From Eriocheir sinensis (Eukaryota > Arthropoda > Malacostraca > Decapoda > Varunidae), in contig NW_026111611.1 in the NCBI RefSeq assembly GCF_024679095.1, positions 60,001-124,000 of the forward strand: a stretch of DNA of 64,000 nt, given 5' to 3'. Both the position numbers and the translations under genes were made by a program. Of this stretch, positions 38,123 through 51,999 are shown one piece after another. The notes beneath the pieces were generated by a model. That model was not told the origin of the DNA and did no database searches. It was given only the letters and a program-made list of their open reading frames with translations. Position 1 is the first letter of the stretch; each line of letters begins with the position of its first letter.

Positions 38123-39935
38123 TATCAGCAGTACACATTTGTCACCCCCAATGCGAGAAACTGATGCCACCTAACACTATAAAGTCCACCTTCATTTTAA
38201 TAGCGAAATTAAACACTCAGTCAAAGGAGAGAAAATTGTTTTACAGGTTAAAGAAAGAACAAAGCTTTTGCCTGAAAACATTAGACTTTACAATGATGCC
38301 AGGCAACAGGTAAAATAGATTAGTGTCAGTCGACAGCGTAGATATGAAGAAAATATTGCAGACAACTGTAAAATAATCCGAAATCTACTTTACTTCAGTT
38401 ACATAAACAATACAGAAAGGCGATCAGAAGTGAAATTGGACCTTTAACAAACAGCGACGTGCATCAGTGACTGACAGCCAACATCATTTACCAAACCTAT
38501 TAAACAATTACTTTTCCTCGGTGTTTAATAATATGTAGTCCTCCCAACTCCTACCACCAACACCAGTACTAATGTGAAATCTCGAGCATTACTTGCCTAA
38601 CTTTTGAAATAAAAACTTCCATTATGAAGTCCTTAAGCCCTCAAAATCACTTACAAACAAATAAAAGTCCTGGACCTGGACAAAGTATATCCAACTTTCT
38701 AACTGAAAGAAACAAAGCACGAAATACTTCCCTCCCTCACAACTGTATTCAATATGTCCTTGCGAGCAAGGCATCAATCCCTTCAGATTGGTAAAGAGCT
38801 AACGGACACCGATTTTTTTAAGAGGAAGGACAAAAAAGGTACCAGGTAATACATAGGCCCGTTAGTCTAATCTTCGGTTGTAGGTACCAAGCTACTTGAG
38901 GGCGTAATTAGACACAAAATTGTGAGTTACCTTAAAAGCCACTCATTAAGTGGGGACTCTGCAACATGGCTTCCAAAACAAAAGATCACTGCCTCATCAA
39001 ACCTGTTAACTTTTTATAACGACCTCTTCACTGTTTACACGTAACCAAATCATTGGACGTAGTCTATCTTGATTTCCAGAAAGCGTTTGATAAAGTCTCG
39101 CATCGCATAAATTTCATTTTACAAATTAAAACAAAAAGGTGTTGTTGACGGTCAAGTAAGCCAATGGATCGCGAATTGGCTGAGCAACAGACAACAACAA
39201 AAGAGTAGTGATTTTCGATTTGATTTCAACTCAGAGTGGGCGCCAGGTCACTAGTGGCGTCCCTCAGGAATCGGTTCTTGGTTAGTGCTCTCTTCATTAT
39301 TTACATCAACGACGTGGATGTTGGACTCAATAAACGCACTAGTAAATTTGCAGACGGCAATAAAAGCGTTGGTAACTCGGTTCTCGCTGATTTGAACAGA
39401 CCGATAAAGCCTCCAAGAGGATTTACAAAAATTTTCAGCTTGGTCGGATAGATGGGAGATGCCCTTTAACGTGAGACGATCTGGGTCCCTTCCAGGGTTG
39501 GAACGAGGAATAAAGAAGTTCGATTACGAAATGCGCGGCGTTAAACTCAAAAGCGTTCAATGCGTCAAGGACTTGGAGGTCAAAATCGCGTCAAACCTTC
39601 AGGTCTCACAGCAATGCATCGATGCAAAGCAAATAAAGCGAACAGAATGCCATGAGCTTCATTAAAGAAACTTTTTATTCAAGAATAAAGATGTAATACC
39701 TCTGCTCTACAATAGTTTAGTCAGACCCCACTTCTACGGAATATGCGGTACAGTTTTGGTCTCCCCACCATGTGAGATGTGCTAAATTAAAGGTGTTCAT
39801 GTCGAGCAACAAGCCAGGTGATCCCTCCCTTGCGCAACAAATCCTACGAAGAAAGGCTTTCTACATATAACATGTTCTCTCTTGAGAACGTCGCCTCCGG
39901 AGCAAAACTGATCGGAATGTTTTAAAATACTTAGC
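38123..39935 (+). mobile_element. LINE-2 copy, truncated at both ends, heavily indel-ridden
   Basis: Aligns with LINE-2 from about 13,419 to 15,130, covering the whole RT domain. 'YLDFQKAFDKV' is recognisable near 39,068. The catalytic region reads 'KFADG' near 39,345, with Gly for the second Asp. Frames break every few dozen codons through small indels. The 5' end directly abuts (TC)n. The 3' end stops inside the ORF, without the tail. Confidence 0.88.
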
Positions 39936-40169
39936 TTAGCTTAGCGTAATGTCAATGTTGTTGCTTCTAGTTTCCTGCTGATCTCCTGAGGGCTGTATAC
40001 GTACAAATTCAGAAGCATAATGCGACTCAATAATTGTATTAGCAGAGCTTTTTTTATAAATTTCCAACACAGGGTGCACCGTTACAAAGTGATGGTTACA
40101 GAGTTATGAGTTACAGAGTATCGGCTTTTAGACTTTCACTGCTCCCTCTCTTTCATCATCAGGGCCAGG
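39936..40169. other. unassigned
   Basis: No feature seen. Confidence 0.3.
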
Positions 40170-41681
40170 TGGCTGTGACCTGCTGTGCTGCGGTCATGGG
40201 TAACACTCAGTAGCACACACGTTATTATGGCATTGCAACTGCAGTGCTCACTATTGAAAGTTGCTTATTGCGTGCAGTGCACACACCTGGTGGCTGCATG
40301 GAGGGGACACCGAGGAGAACAACTGCGAAGTGACCGTCCGTAGCAGAGGCGGCGAGGCTGTGCTCTCACGGCAGAGATTCTTCATTGGAGGGGCGCGAGG
40401 GATATAGTTTTCGTTCAGCATCGACAAGGTTCTCTTGCCAGTGACCACGGGGACATCTCTGGAGCGGTATGACGTCATTCAAACACTCGTAATGGATGGC
40501 ATATTGCTCTGAAAAAGCTGTAAGCTAGGTGGCTGCGTGTTTGATAAATATGGACGCCACGCCACCACCAATGCTCTCTTCTCCCTGCTGATGCGCAGAT
40601 ATCGGAACAAAAGGTGATGGGCGCTTTCTGCACCATCAGTGGGTGTCCAGCTAAAGTCATCTACACCAGCCAACCCTCAACAAGAATGACTGGCCTTTGT
40701 ACTCTCCTCCTTTATGTGATCTGCACAGGGTCTGTGTTTTTGTCAGACGACATTAGGTGCTAGGTGTCTCCTCTGACCTGGGCAGCAGAAGCATAAGCAA
40801 CTTTATCGCCACTCCATGTAGAGGCGGCCAACACACTGCCTTACTCCTGAGGCAGCTGTTGATTTGAACACCAGTTGGGCGAAGTAGTCCTGACCAATAA
40901 TTTCTCTTACGAGGCTATATAAACAATTTGGATAATGTCTGTCAGCGATCTGTCTTGAAGATTTATCAGAATGCTGTGAGAATATTTGCGTATCATTCCC
41001 AGAGATACATATTAATACTGAACGCTTTGCCATGACGGAGCCTAAACAGTCTCTGCAACAAACTGCAGCAGGCAGAAAGAAGAGCTTTTACATATATTTT
41101 TTACAATATATACATGAAAATGGTATATCTAGATCTTTTTATTAATACTCTTGTTAGATATCCCTTTATGACTTTCATAGATAACGTCTTTTTGCTCATC
41201 ACCACGAGTGACCGCCAGTGGAAACGACATTTCTGACAGACCGACTATCATATATTTCTAAACACATCCTGACTTTAGAAACACATCTACTGCAACTGTT
41301 ATTGACGGCATGTGTGGCATGTCGTCCGTCCTTCCGGGTCTGAAATGCGACTGCAGCAACATGTCCATGGTCCTCGTCATTTCAGGATGAAGTGAGATCT
41401 TGCTACATTTGGACCCACATGGCGACAAATACATTCATTGTTCTGATATGTCACATTGCGGCTGATATTCGGCAACAACTGTATTTACACTTTAGATGTG
41501 GGCTCTTAATTGCAGTCACAAAACACAGGTTGCAGCTTCACGGGCATGACGGATTGGGGCAACCTGTTTTCTAATGACTGTTATTTTTCCTCTGGCGAGC
41601 TGAATAACAGAAACTTCTAAATATACTTACTGTGATCCCATAACACACCCACGAGCGTGCCATGTAAACTGTCCTCATTGA

Positions 41682-41841
<160 letters not shown>

Positions 41842-41879
41842 AATACATCTTTCTTATGCAGTAATACTTGTAATAAAGC

Positions 41880-42035
41880 TGTGATCCCAATTGCTATTGG
41901 TGAATTGGTTCAAAAACGACTACAATCTGAGGCTGGGTTCCCAGTCCAGCTAAGTAATCAACACTTGGCCAGCCTGCTGTTTGCCCTCCTTTCACTTCGG
42001 TCGACAAATGAGTACCACCTGGAGAAACCTGATAC
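41880..42035 (+). mobile_element. SINE fragment in tandem unit copy 1
   Basis: Degenerate counterpart of the 43,678 SINE: 'GGTGAATTGGTTCAAAAACG', then 'CCAGCCTGCTGTTTGCCCTC'. It is cut where copy 2 of the tandem unit begins. Confidence 0.6.
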
Positions 42036-43677
<1,642 letters not shown>

Positions 43678-43985
43678 GAAGTGCCTTCGTGGTGAATTGG
43701 TTAAAGGCTTGACTACTAATCTGAGGCCTGGGTTAAGATCCCGGCCTAAGTAATCGACATAGCCCAGCCTGCTGTTTGCCCTCCTTTTCTGGCTGGTCAA
43801 ACAAATGAGTACCTGGAGAAACCTGGAGAGAGAAAGGTAAACTGTGGTTTATATATATACCAACAGTAAACCATAAGCCTGCAGCAAGCCAATGAGGAGA
43901 TGAGCACCGCTTGGCCAGGCTCAGCTGTTGGCGGCCTATAACTCCCTTGAATCTCCTGAGTACTACCTCACCTAACTACCTAACT
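43678..43985 (+). mobile_element. tRNA-derived SINE
   Basis: The head 'GTGCCTTCGTGGTGAATTGG' looks like a tRNA 5' half with an A box, and 'GCCTGGGTTAAGATCCCGGC' is a degraded B box. The body has 'CAGCCTGCTGTTTGCCCTCC', 'GCAAGCCAATGAGGAGATGA' and 'GGCGGCCTATAACTCCCTTG'. The 3' edge is uncertain, grading into (CTAA)n-like sequence near 43,970-44,080. Confidence 0.65.
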
Positions 43986-44149
43986 AACTAACTTCTAGTA
44001 AGGTAACCATCTAACGATCTAACAAACTAACTATTGAACTATCTATTAAACTAACCATTTAACTTCATAATTATAAGTAACTATACTCGCCACACAATTA
44101 AGAAGCGGAATGGAGCCCCCTCACCCCTCCCCTCAGGGCGCATGGATAT

Positions 44150-44150
44150 G

Positions 44151-44189
<39 letters not shown>

Positions 44190-44233
44190 TGTGGAGGCGC
44201 CCTGAGATAATGTTATTTTACCCAATTACGGAT

Positions 44234-44325
<92 letters not shown>
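44150..44325. repeat. (GT)n and (TC)n microsatellites
   Basis: (GT)n at 44,153-44,187 and (TC)n at 44,237-44,324. Confidence 0.95.
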
Positions 44326-44328
<3 letters not shown>

Positions 44329-44634
44329 TATACTCATAGCTATCAGGTGCTCCTTGCCGCTTACTCAATAATTCTGGGAACGTCTGAACACACAGGAGGG
44401 CATTTTTATGTACGAGTATGTGTATGGGAGGGGAGGACCTAAGATGGGCATTAAAGTTAAAAATAGAAACAGTTTGCTAATTTTCTTTATGGGTTCAACT
44501 AACACTCGAATCGGTGCTCGACCCAGGCCTGGAGCACCGCTTCACGAGGAAGTAAATCTTCATTACCGACGAGACGAGCGGCGAGGCGGCACCGCGGCTC
44601 CAGGCAGGGCGGCGGCTCCTCCGACACCCGCGTC

Positions 44635-44655
44635 ATGCCCTTCAGCTTCCAGCAG
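44635..44655 (+). CDS. candidate first coding exon fragment (seven codons) before a splice donor
   Basis: An ATG at 44,635 opens seven codons (MPFSFQQ) ending exactly at CAG|GTGAGT, a consensus splice donor at 44,656. The preceding 120 bases are GC- and CpG-rich (for example 'CGACGAGACGAGCGGCGAGG'), unlike the surroundings, as expected for a 5' UTR near a promoter. No downstream exon was identified, so the gene cannot be named. A chance donor in a GC-rich patch is the alternative. Confidence 0.3.
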
Positions 44656-44930
44656 GTGAGTCCCGAGCAGGTTTTTTCATTATGAAGCATCCTGTGCAGT
44701 CACCGTGACAGTCACGCAGTACTTCATCTTTGGTGATAGAATATCCAGTGCTAATCGAATTCAGGTGGACGCTAATATGTTTGAATAATTATATTTGTAT
44801 TAGATGTTTTTGATAAGATTTGACAATGTTAGCACAGATTGAAAAAGTACGCATGACTAAGATTCAAGTGTCCGAATTTTTAAGCTTTTCTACACGTGTC
44901 ATTCTCAATCAGGCTTGTTTGGCGTGCGTG

Positions 44931-44989
<59 letters not shown>

Positions 44990-45952
44990 CTATATATGAC
45001 GTTATGTTGTCATGGCAACTGTTCCAACCAAATACCTAACAAGCCAACAGTAATGAATGTTGACTACTCAATCAGTAAATCAGCGGCAGGAGGCACGCCG
45101 GATGGTGTTATTAACCGTTAAATAATATGAATGAATCCAGTAGTTTACTTAATAGGTAGTCTATATGTTAATAAGAAAACATCACGCTTCACGCTGACAA
45201 GCCTTATTCTCGAAAATATCTTCTCCGTTCACTATAGTTCGACTTTAATATTTGAACTTTGTATATTAGGATATTTGTCAATCTCTTTCTTGGCACAATG
45301 TTAATAGATTAACATTCTAATGATCGTCAGACGGCAACATCCTCCATTCAGTCCTTACCCCTCCCCCCCCCCCCTACACACACACCGGTACAAGGGCGAT
45401 AAGGAAGGAACCTCGCAGAGGCCTAATTTCCATATTCAGGCAGCCTTTGTTTCCTCTTCTGAACATACACTGAGAGATCCAGTACGATCATTTGCTGTGT
45501 TGTGGCACCTCTCCAGGCGACTGAGAGCCTATGCTGCACCCAGACAAGTCACTACGCGAGATGCCTTGCGGCGAACGGGAAACTGAACCGGTGGTTGAAG
45601 CTTCGGTTCGTGGGTAGTTGCTAGATGTCTGGTAATCAAGAATTCTAGAAGGCTCTACATCCAAGCATGGGAACTATGTAGTATCCTTGCAGTTAACAGA
45701 CCACAGTCTTGCAGATGCACTGGCGAGGTAATGTGCCTGGCTTTGCGTTAAACTGTAGTCCTCCCTCCCGGCCCATCATAATTTGCTGACCGCATGGGTG
45801 AGTGGCACCTCTTCCATCATTTTGCTGCCGATATGTGCTCAAAAATAAAGCAAAAAACACCACAACGAGACTTAATTAATCAGGGATGCAGACATATGGG
45901 TGAGTTTAAGACATTCCCTGGACACTAACAGACAGTCGTGTCCCGTACATCG

Positions 45953-45984
<32 letters not shown>

Positions 45985-46413
45985 CTGGTGACTGTAGCTC
46001 AGCGGTGCGTCAGTGAACGGTTTATATCAAGGGTAGGCAAGCCTCCTTGGTTCAGATGTCGGGGTGCAGCGGGCGAGGCCCCAGTGAGTCGATTGTTGCC
46101 ACGCTGTTACCTTTTCCTTGTCAGTATATTTTATTTCCTGAATATGCTTTTCATTTATATATGGTGTGTGAAAAACACCATAAAATAAAACCTTTCTAGA
46201 ATAAATGTTTTTTTTACAATAACACAGACTGGAAGGATTGTCTAGCATATAGGCTATTCCTTTTCTCCACACAGGTATATCACACAGGTATATACTTTTT
46301 TATATACCCCCAGCAGACGAGCGGCTGAACAGACACTCCCCGGGATGACTGAACGACAGCCAGGCTGGACTGAATGATCCAGCAGTTGCTGCAGGTTAGT
46401 GATTGTCACTGCT

Positions 46414-46487
<74 letters not shown>

Positions 46488-48477
46488 AACACAAACGTAT
46501 GGAAGTGGATTTTCTATAGGTAGGTAGACTGATAAAGAGGTAGACCTAACCAGGTGAAAATATTAATATATAAATCTAATTACACAAAGAATAAGATTTT
46601 TACCCTAGTATATATTTTGCTTATTGTTCATTATCTTCATTTGCATGAAATGCTGAGCAGCCATTATGAAGGTGTATCAAGGGAGGGAGATAGTTAACTA
46701 GTCATTGCCCTGGGTTATCAGTGATCCTGATCATGGGCTGCATTTCGTTCGTATGAATAGGCCAGCTGGGTCGTGTGTCTAGGCAGGGACATTTTGGAAC
46801 AGTGGAATCTTTACTGCGACACGGACCAAAGTTAGCATCGTGATTGCTGTTTACCTGTTTGGGTCTTGGCATATGACATATTGACATGCACTGCTGGCCT
46901 TCTATCCCGTACAATGCATGTTTATTCCCAGAGGATAGTAACTAGATGGTTAGGTACTTGTTGCCAGGGACCGACACTTGAGTGGCAATCCGGGGGTCAG
47001 GACTCAGGAGTGGGCTGGACAGGGCAAATTTGGCACAGTTGCACCGTAAGTTAATTGGCTCGAATTTTGAACACGACAATGTTAGCAAATTTATTAGTGT
47101 GGTGACGCAACCTTAATAATTGTTCACAACACCATAGATTTGCAAATGGTAAATTAAAAACAATATGTTGCAGTTTGTCATAGTTCCCAAACAAGGGCCT
47201 TTTGAGTGTATTTTTGTTAGTGAAACTATTATAAATACAAGTATTGCTGCATGTCACTCCTGGAGACTGTATTCCTAGTAATACTGACGGCATACAGGCT
47301 TTGAAGGAGGGTCATTAGTTTTCTTCATATTTATCTTCAGACCTGAATACTTTCAAACTGTGTAATCTCCTTGATATTTTTTTTTTTTTCAAAATAATTC
47401 AGTAAGACTATAGCAACAGTAGTTGTGGAGGAACAACACAGAACCTGATGATTGGTTAGAGAATGAATGTGATGAAAACCAGAGTTTACCTTCCCCAGGT
47501 TTCCATTTATCAAGCATCCTGAAAGGAAGGATGAACAGCTAGGTGGGCTGAGTTTTTAACACAGGCACACACATTCAGGAGACCGTGGGAAGTAGACTTT
47601 GGGTAACCCGCACGGTACACAGCCTTTGTGTGAATGTGTTCCTGCCCACCAACATTTATTCAGGCTTTGGGAATTCTGATTCTGAAAGCATTTTGTATAT
47701 ATTTGAGCTACTTTATTAAACTCAAGCATAGGAATTTCTGAACTAATTATAAGGTCTTTTCAAAGGCTTCTCATCATGATTTACTCCTCCACATTTCGTT
47801 TTCTTTATTTACTTATCTACAGTTACACTGGGACTTTCCAAATACAGCAAAACATACTCGCCACCTTCCTCTTGGCCACCCTGATTGTTGTACAATTCCA
47901 TGTAGGTAAATTCTTTACGTACGTAACTACCTCTTCCATATTATTCGTGACATTCACAAGAGCAAACAACTGGTATCTGCCAATGCCCAGTCTACTGGTT
48001 GTGTTCATGTTTCTGCTGTTCTTCCAGCTTGTCCATGCTAGATTTAGATTAGATATCAAACAATTTTAAGCTCAGTTATCCCAGCTCTGTCATCTACGTA
48101 GTTTTCTTCCTAATCTTTGTACTCCATCAGGTTTTCTGTTTCATTTGTTTACTGCCACTGATCATGGGTACTTTTCCAGGAACATTAGTCAGTTTGCCAT
48201 TTGCTTTTCTTATATTTCCTCCAGTCACATTAATTGGAAATTCTGATTATACAAATTAATTTAATAAGCCATTTCCCTGAGCATAGGGATAGTGGAGTGT
48301 TGCTACTTATGTGACAAAAATTGGTAAGGAATATATGAGTAGGTCTAAGATTAACAAAAAAAAAAAGTCAGTGGCTCTGGAGAAGAACTGGAACAATTAT
48401 AAAATAAAACAAGATTAATTATCCCATCAGTATATTAATGAATAACAAATGCATTAGTAAAACCTTTGTAACAATTA
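44656..48477. other. 3.8-kb gene-poor, AT-rich region
   Basis: The least repetitive part of the window; it could be intron or intergenic DNA. It contains (CA)n at about 44,934-44,986, (GT)n at about 45,955-45,981, (CA)n at about 46,417-46,484 and a tRNA-like stretch at 45,985. The open frame at 47,776-48,069 has no domain signature and is not called. Confidence 0.5.
45985..46075 (+). other. tRNA-like SINE head
   Basis: 'TGTAGCTCAGCGGT' matches an A box and 'CCTTGGTTCAGATGTCGGGG' a B box, at a spacing close to that of a tRNA. Anticodon and acceptor stems do not fold well, so a SINE head is the best guess. Confidence 0.4.
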
Positions 48478-48485
48478 AATTAAAG
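48478..48485. repeat. target-site duplication, left (AATTAAAG)
   Basis: Eight bases identical to 63,664-63,671, abutting the CAGGG terminus of copy A. Confidence 0.7.
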
Positions 48486-48770
48486 CAGGGTCAGCAGCCT
48501 TTTGAACAGAGAGTGCCAAGTCTAATTAATGCCTTTTCTTTTACTACCTTGCGTGCCAGGTGTTATTTTTTCCCACATTATAAAGCGTATGTCCTATGGA
48601 AATTGAGATCATAATCATAGACATAGACTCATAGAGTATGTAGTGACCATTATAACTAAAGTAAAGTGTATTTTCCTGCACATGTATAACATAAATGTTA
48701 CCTTTTTGTAGCAATTAGCATTCCTTGTAACTAAAAATATATTATTTTTATTTTAATTTATATTCAAATA

Positions 48771-50613
48771 TTAATGCGATCCTTGCCCTTGCTTCCCTTT
48801 GGCCAAAGTTGAAATTTCAGGTGAGTATCTGGACACCTTGAGCTTCACACAACCGTCAGAATGATCCGTTGTAAGCTTGCTGCGATGGGGGTTGAGGATG
48901 TGCCTCATGTGTGAAAATATCTGCTCACATTGATATGTAGATCCAAATGCTCATAGCAATGCAAAAGCTACCTTCTTCATGCAATTTAATTTATCAGGCA
49001 GTGAGGTCCAGGAACTTAATATGGAGGCTGCATGATCATTCGTACTAGTTTCAATATTTCTCGAAGATCTTTAAATTTAGCTGACCACAATGATGAGGCC
49101 TGAAGGCCAATCAACTGCATTTCCAACTCCTCAGTTTCCATCCACTCAAAGAGAGACTCGTCCAACTCATGTCTTTAAAGGTGTCTGGTCTGATTAAAAA
49201 CGAAAACACTGGGCCTGTGTGTTGGAAATCTTGAAATCTGATTGAGGACTCAGACTTTAATTCTTGCATGTACACCTGAAGATCAGTAGTGTTGACAGGA
49301 TGAATTGCAGACAAGTTCTTCAAGTTTTTGAAGTAACGGAAAGAACCAGTTTTGATATCTGATGAGTAAACTGCAAGCTTTGCAACAAATGCCTTCCAAA
49401 TATCATACAAATCCATCACTGTTTTCCCTGCACCTTGCAAGATAAGATTGAGGTCATTTAGATGTTTGGTGAAGTCTGAGAGAAACATAAGTTTCACAGT
49501 CCAGTCTCTGTCCTCCAGCTCAGGATAGTCTTGGCCTTTTTCTGATAAAAAAAAATCTTAATTTCATCAAAGCATTCCACAAACCTCTCCAATACCTTCC
49601 CACAGCTTAACCACCTAACACTGCTGTGCAAGGGTGTATCTTTGTAAGCACTGTCCGCCTCTTCAAGGAAAGCTTGAAACTGCCTGTGCGTAAGAGAAGA
49701 GTGTGCAACAAGAAAATTCACTACTGTTGTAACAGTAGCATCACTTTGTTGAGATCCGAGCTCGAGATCTTGGCACATAAATTTTCTTGATGAATTATGC
49801 AGTGCAATTTCAGAATGGGGTGCCCAATTTTATCCTCAACCATCTTAGTAAAACCCTTGTTTTTTCCTACCATGGCAGGGGCACCATCCGTTGTAACTGC
49901 AAAAATCTTTCTTATGTCAACCCCTCTGTCCTCAAAATGATCAGTGAATGTCTTCAGTATGTCCTCTCCCTTGGTAGTGCCATACATAGGTTTAAGACAG
50001 CACAGCTCCTCGTGTATGTCTGTGTCACTATACCTGGCAAAAACAGCCAAGCGGGGAATGTCATTTATATCCACGCTTTCATCCAGGGCCACACTGAACA
50101 CAGGTGTAGTTGTTAAAGCAACAGTTTGTTGCTCACTTACATTAGAAGCCATTTCAGAAATACGTCTCTCCACGGTCCTAGCTGAGACAGTCATGTCTTT
50201 TATCCTTGAGATGATCATGTGTTTGTTTGATATGCCATCAAATAACACCTCAGAGCACTCTAGGAAAGCTGCTTTTATAAAATCTCCATCAGTAAAAGGC
50301 TTTCCATGCTTGGAAATACACAGAGCTTGTTTGTAACTGGCCTCAGTTGCATTGTTTTATTAGCACTTAAACACATTACTTTGTTTCTCATAGCGCGATA
50401 CTGCTTTCTTAATCGCTGCAGCCTTGTCTGTACTGTCCTTGAAAGTCTTCTCGTGTCTTGTTTCAAAGTGTCTTTTAACACTCGATGTGCGGCACGACAT
50501 TCTCGCAGCAGAGAGCACACACAGCACGATCATTCTGCTGAATAAATCCAAAGTCATTTGTCCATGATGACTGAAATGATCGGACATCAAGCTTGACTTT
50601 TCGCAGTAGCCAT
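48771..50613 (-). pseudogene. hAT transposase (BED finger, RNase-H-like core, dimerisation domain), copy A
   Basis: Would cut and paste the element. The ATG is at 50,611-50,613 and the end is TAA at 48,771-48,773, about 614 codons' worth. An N-terminal BED-type zinc finger is visible as the pairs C-A-L-C and H-F-E-T-R-H (about 50,450-50,545). The catalytic core has 'ALDESVDINDIPRLA' (first Asp, about 50,080) and 'AVTTDGAPAMVGKNKG' (second Asp, about 49,885), then 'HCIIHQENLCAK'. The C-terminus has the hAT dimerisation style 'SAFGSTYQCEQIFSHMR'. The family resembles the domesticated vertebrate ZBED5/FAM200/GTF2IRD2 group. Frames break in the finger, near 49,745, near 49,550 and at about 49,170, so this copy is dead as read. 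Confidence 0.88.
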
Positions 50614-50654
50614 GGCGACAGTAACTAGAAAGTGTCACTCACGGCGGCTAATAG

Positions 50655-50891
50655 CATCTTCCATTTAGCGTAACCCGTTTCTGGGTCGTGATCTGTAGAG
50701 TCCTCATAGTCCGACAACCTAAGATTTGGACGCCATTATTGGACCTGTGTTTCGCCGCGCTTTTCAAACACTTTTGGTCTCGCGGCGAAGACAGGGCCAA
50801 TAATGGCGTCCAAATCTTAGGCTGTCGCTGGACTCTATCTATCAAGGACTCTACAGATCATGACCAGAAACAGGTTACGCCAAATGGAAAA
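50655..50891. mobile_element. 237-bp foldback MITE with ~105-bp inverted repeats, Mutator-like
   Basis: Present in copy A, absent from the same site in B (60,960) and C (63,275). Its left half contains 'CCATTTAGCGTAACC', 'GATCTGTAGAGTCCT', 'CCTAAGATTTGGACGCCATT' and 'TTCGCCGCG', and its right half contains the reverse complements in reverse order. A loop of about 20 bases separates the arms. The flanks GGCTAATAG (50,646-50,654) and GGCTATAAATAG (50,892-50,903) look like a degenerate 9-bp duplication. Long inverted repeats with a 9-bp duplication suggest a Mutator-type parent. No ORF of its own. Confidence 0.85.
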
Positions 50892-51094
50892 GGCTATAAA
50901 TAGTTACTGAAGCAGAAATAGCAACGTTGCTGCGTGACTGATGCGTCAACAGCAACGTGTCTCATACTCGTTTACATCTCGTTGTACTTACGTATTCCTC
51001 ATCGCGGGTACGAAACATTTTCGTTTTAATTCAGTGTATCATAGGAAAGAATGATTTAAAATCGTTCGAAAACTTAAACTGTGATAAAAGTAAG

Positions 51095-51101
<7 letters not shown>

Positions 51102-51135
<34 letters not shown>
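51102..51135. repeat. (CT)n inside hAT copy A
   Basis: A 34-base (CT)n near the right end of A, at the same place as the 82-base tract in C (63,474-63,556). Confidence 0.95.
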
Positions 51136-51139
<4 letters not shown>

Positions 51140-51222
51140 TTCTGTTTTTTAGCTTTTTCTTTGCTTCTTCGAATCACGTGGCGTGCCATAGGCAAGCACT
51201 CTGCGTGCCAAGTCTGGCACGC

Positions 51223-51245
51223 GTGCCAAAGGTTGCCGATCCCTG
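51223..51245. repeat. right terminal inverted repeat of hAT copy A
   Basis: Ends ...GCCGATCCCTG. It is preceded by the 14-base perfect palindrome TGGCACGCGTGCCA at 51,215-51,228, which overlaps it. Confidence 0.8.
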
Positions 51246-51710
51246 GTAGCCTCTTCACATTGTTTAGGTTCTGTAATATAAAAAGGAGACTATCCCCGTG
51301 GACTGTATCCACTCAGCGTGTGACGAGCTGCGGCGTAGAGGACGTGATGGACTGCGCCTCCACTTACGTGTGTTGTTATTCCAGTCTGGACGTGTTATTC
51401 ATAACATTTCCGATGCTCAATAGAGTAACCCGAGCACACGGAGGCATAAACACTATGAAATGTATGTCCTTTATATGCTTCACAGAGCACGCCTACTCCT
51501 CATGGGTATTAACCTGTTTCATATCCATATGTTGCTGCAGAGATGAATGAATACATGAATGAATGTGCTAACCAAATCCAGTTTTAACTTGTTTTATAGT
51601 TACGTTTCATATACGCACGTTGTTAGACAGAAAGAAAGGGAAGTCTCACTCCACTGTTCTCCAGCACTCTGTGCTCCTTCTTGCATAATGTCATTGTGTG
51701 TACTCAGAAG
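51246..51710. other. start of composite spacer, unassigned
   Basis: No gene or repeat seen between the right end of copy A and the 72-bp repeat. Confidence 0.4.
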
Positions 51711-51860
51711 TTGTTTGCACTTCACTTTTGTACATTGCGCGTGCTGGCAGAACTGTGAGTGAAGATGTGCCGGTCTGCAGGATGTTACCACTTCACTTTT
51801 GTATATTGCGCGTGCTGGCAGAACTGGAGACGTGCCGGTCTGCTGGACGTTTGTTTTTGT
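51711..51860. repeat. 72-bp tandem repeat, two copies
   Basis: 'CACTTTTGTACATTGCGCGT' at 51,722 and its match at 51,793, each followed by 'GCTGGCAGAACTG' and 'GTGCCGGTCTGC'. Confidence 0.8.
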
Positions 51861-51999
51861 ATAGTATATATGAGCGGTGATGTGTGGGAGATGTGGAAGC
51901 ACTCCAGCTATTGTAGTTTCGTTGATGTGGCAGCCCGCGAACATGATAAGAGACGAGTGATCATAGCGGCGGCGAGTGCACGATGGTTCGGGGAGAGGC

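Larger units (their letters stand above)
48486..51245 (-). mobile_element. hAT DNA transposon, copy A (complete ends)
   Basis: A 2.76-kb element with imperfect terminal inverted repeats. The left end begins CAGGGTCAGCAGCCTTT. The right end, read inward, begins CAGGGATCGGCAACCTTTGG. GTGCCA motifs recur inside both ends, typical of hAT subterminal transposase sites. It encodes a ZBED5/GTF2IRD2-like transposase on the minus strand and contains an inserted MITE (50,655-50,891) and a (CT)n tract (51,102-51,135). The eight bases on its right (GTAGCCTC) do not match those on its left. Confidence 0.9.

Noticed and set aside
46314..46394. 81-base segment between an acceptor-like CCCCCAG and a donor-like CAG|GTTAGT
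   Set aside because: All three plus-strand frames contain stops, so it is not a coding exon; no transcript evidence available.
47776..48069. 97-codon plus-strand frame with hydrophobic residues
   Set aside because: No family signature and an antisense frame of similar length; AT-rich chance frame.
49787..50336. Plus-strand frames of 109 and 130 codons in hAT copies (also at 60,107 and 62,415)
   Set aside because: Antisense shadows of the conserved transposase core.
50648..50903. Short frames on both strands with similar proteins
   Set aside because: They arise from the inverted arms of the MITE.
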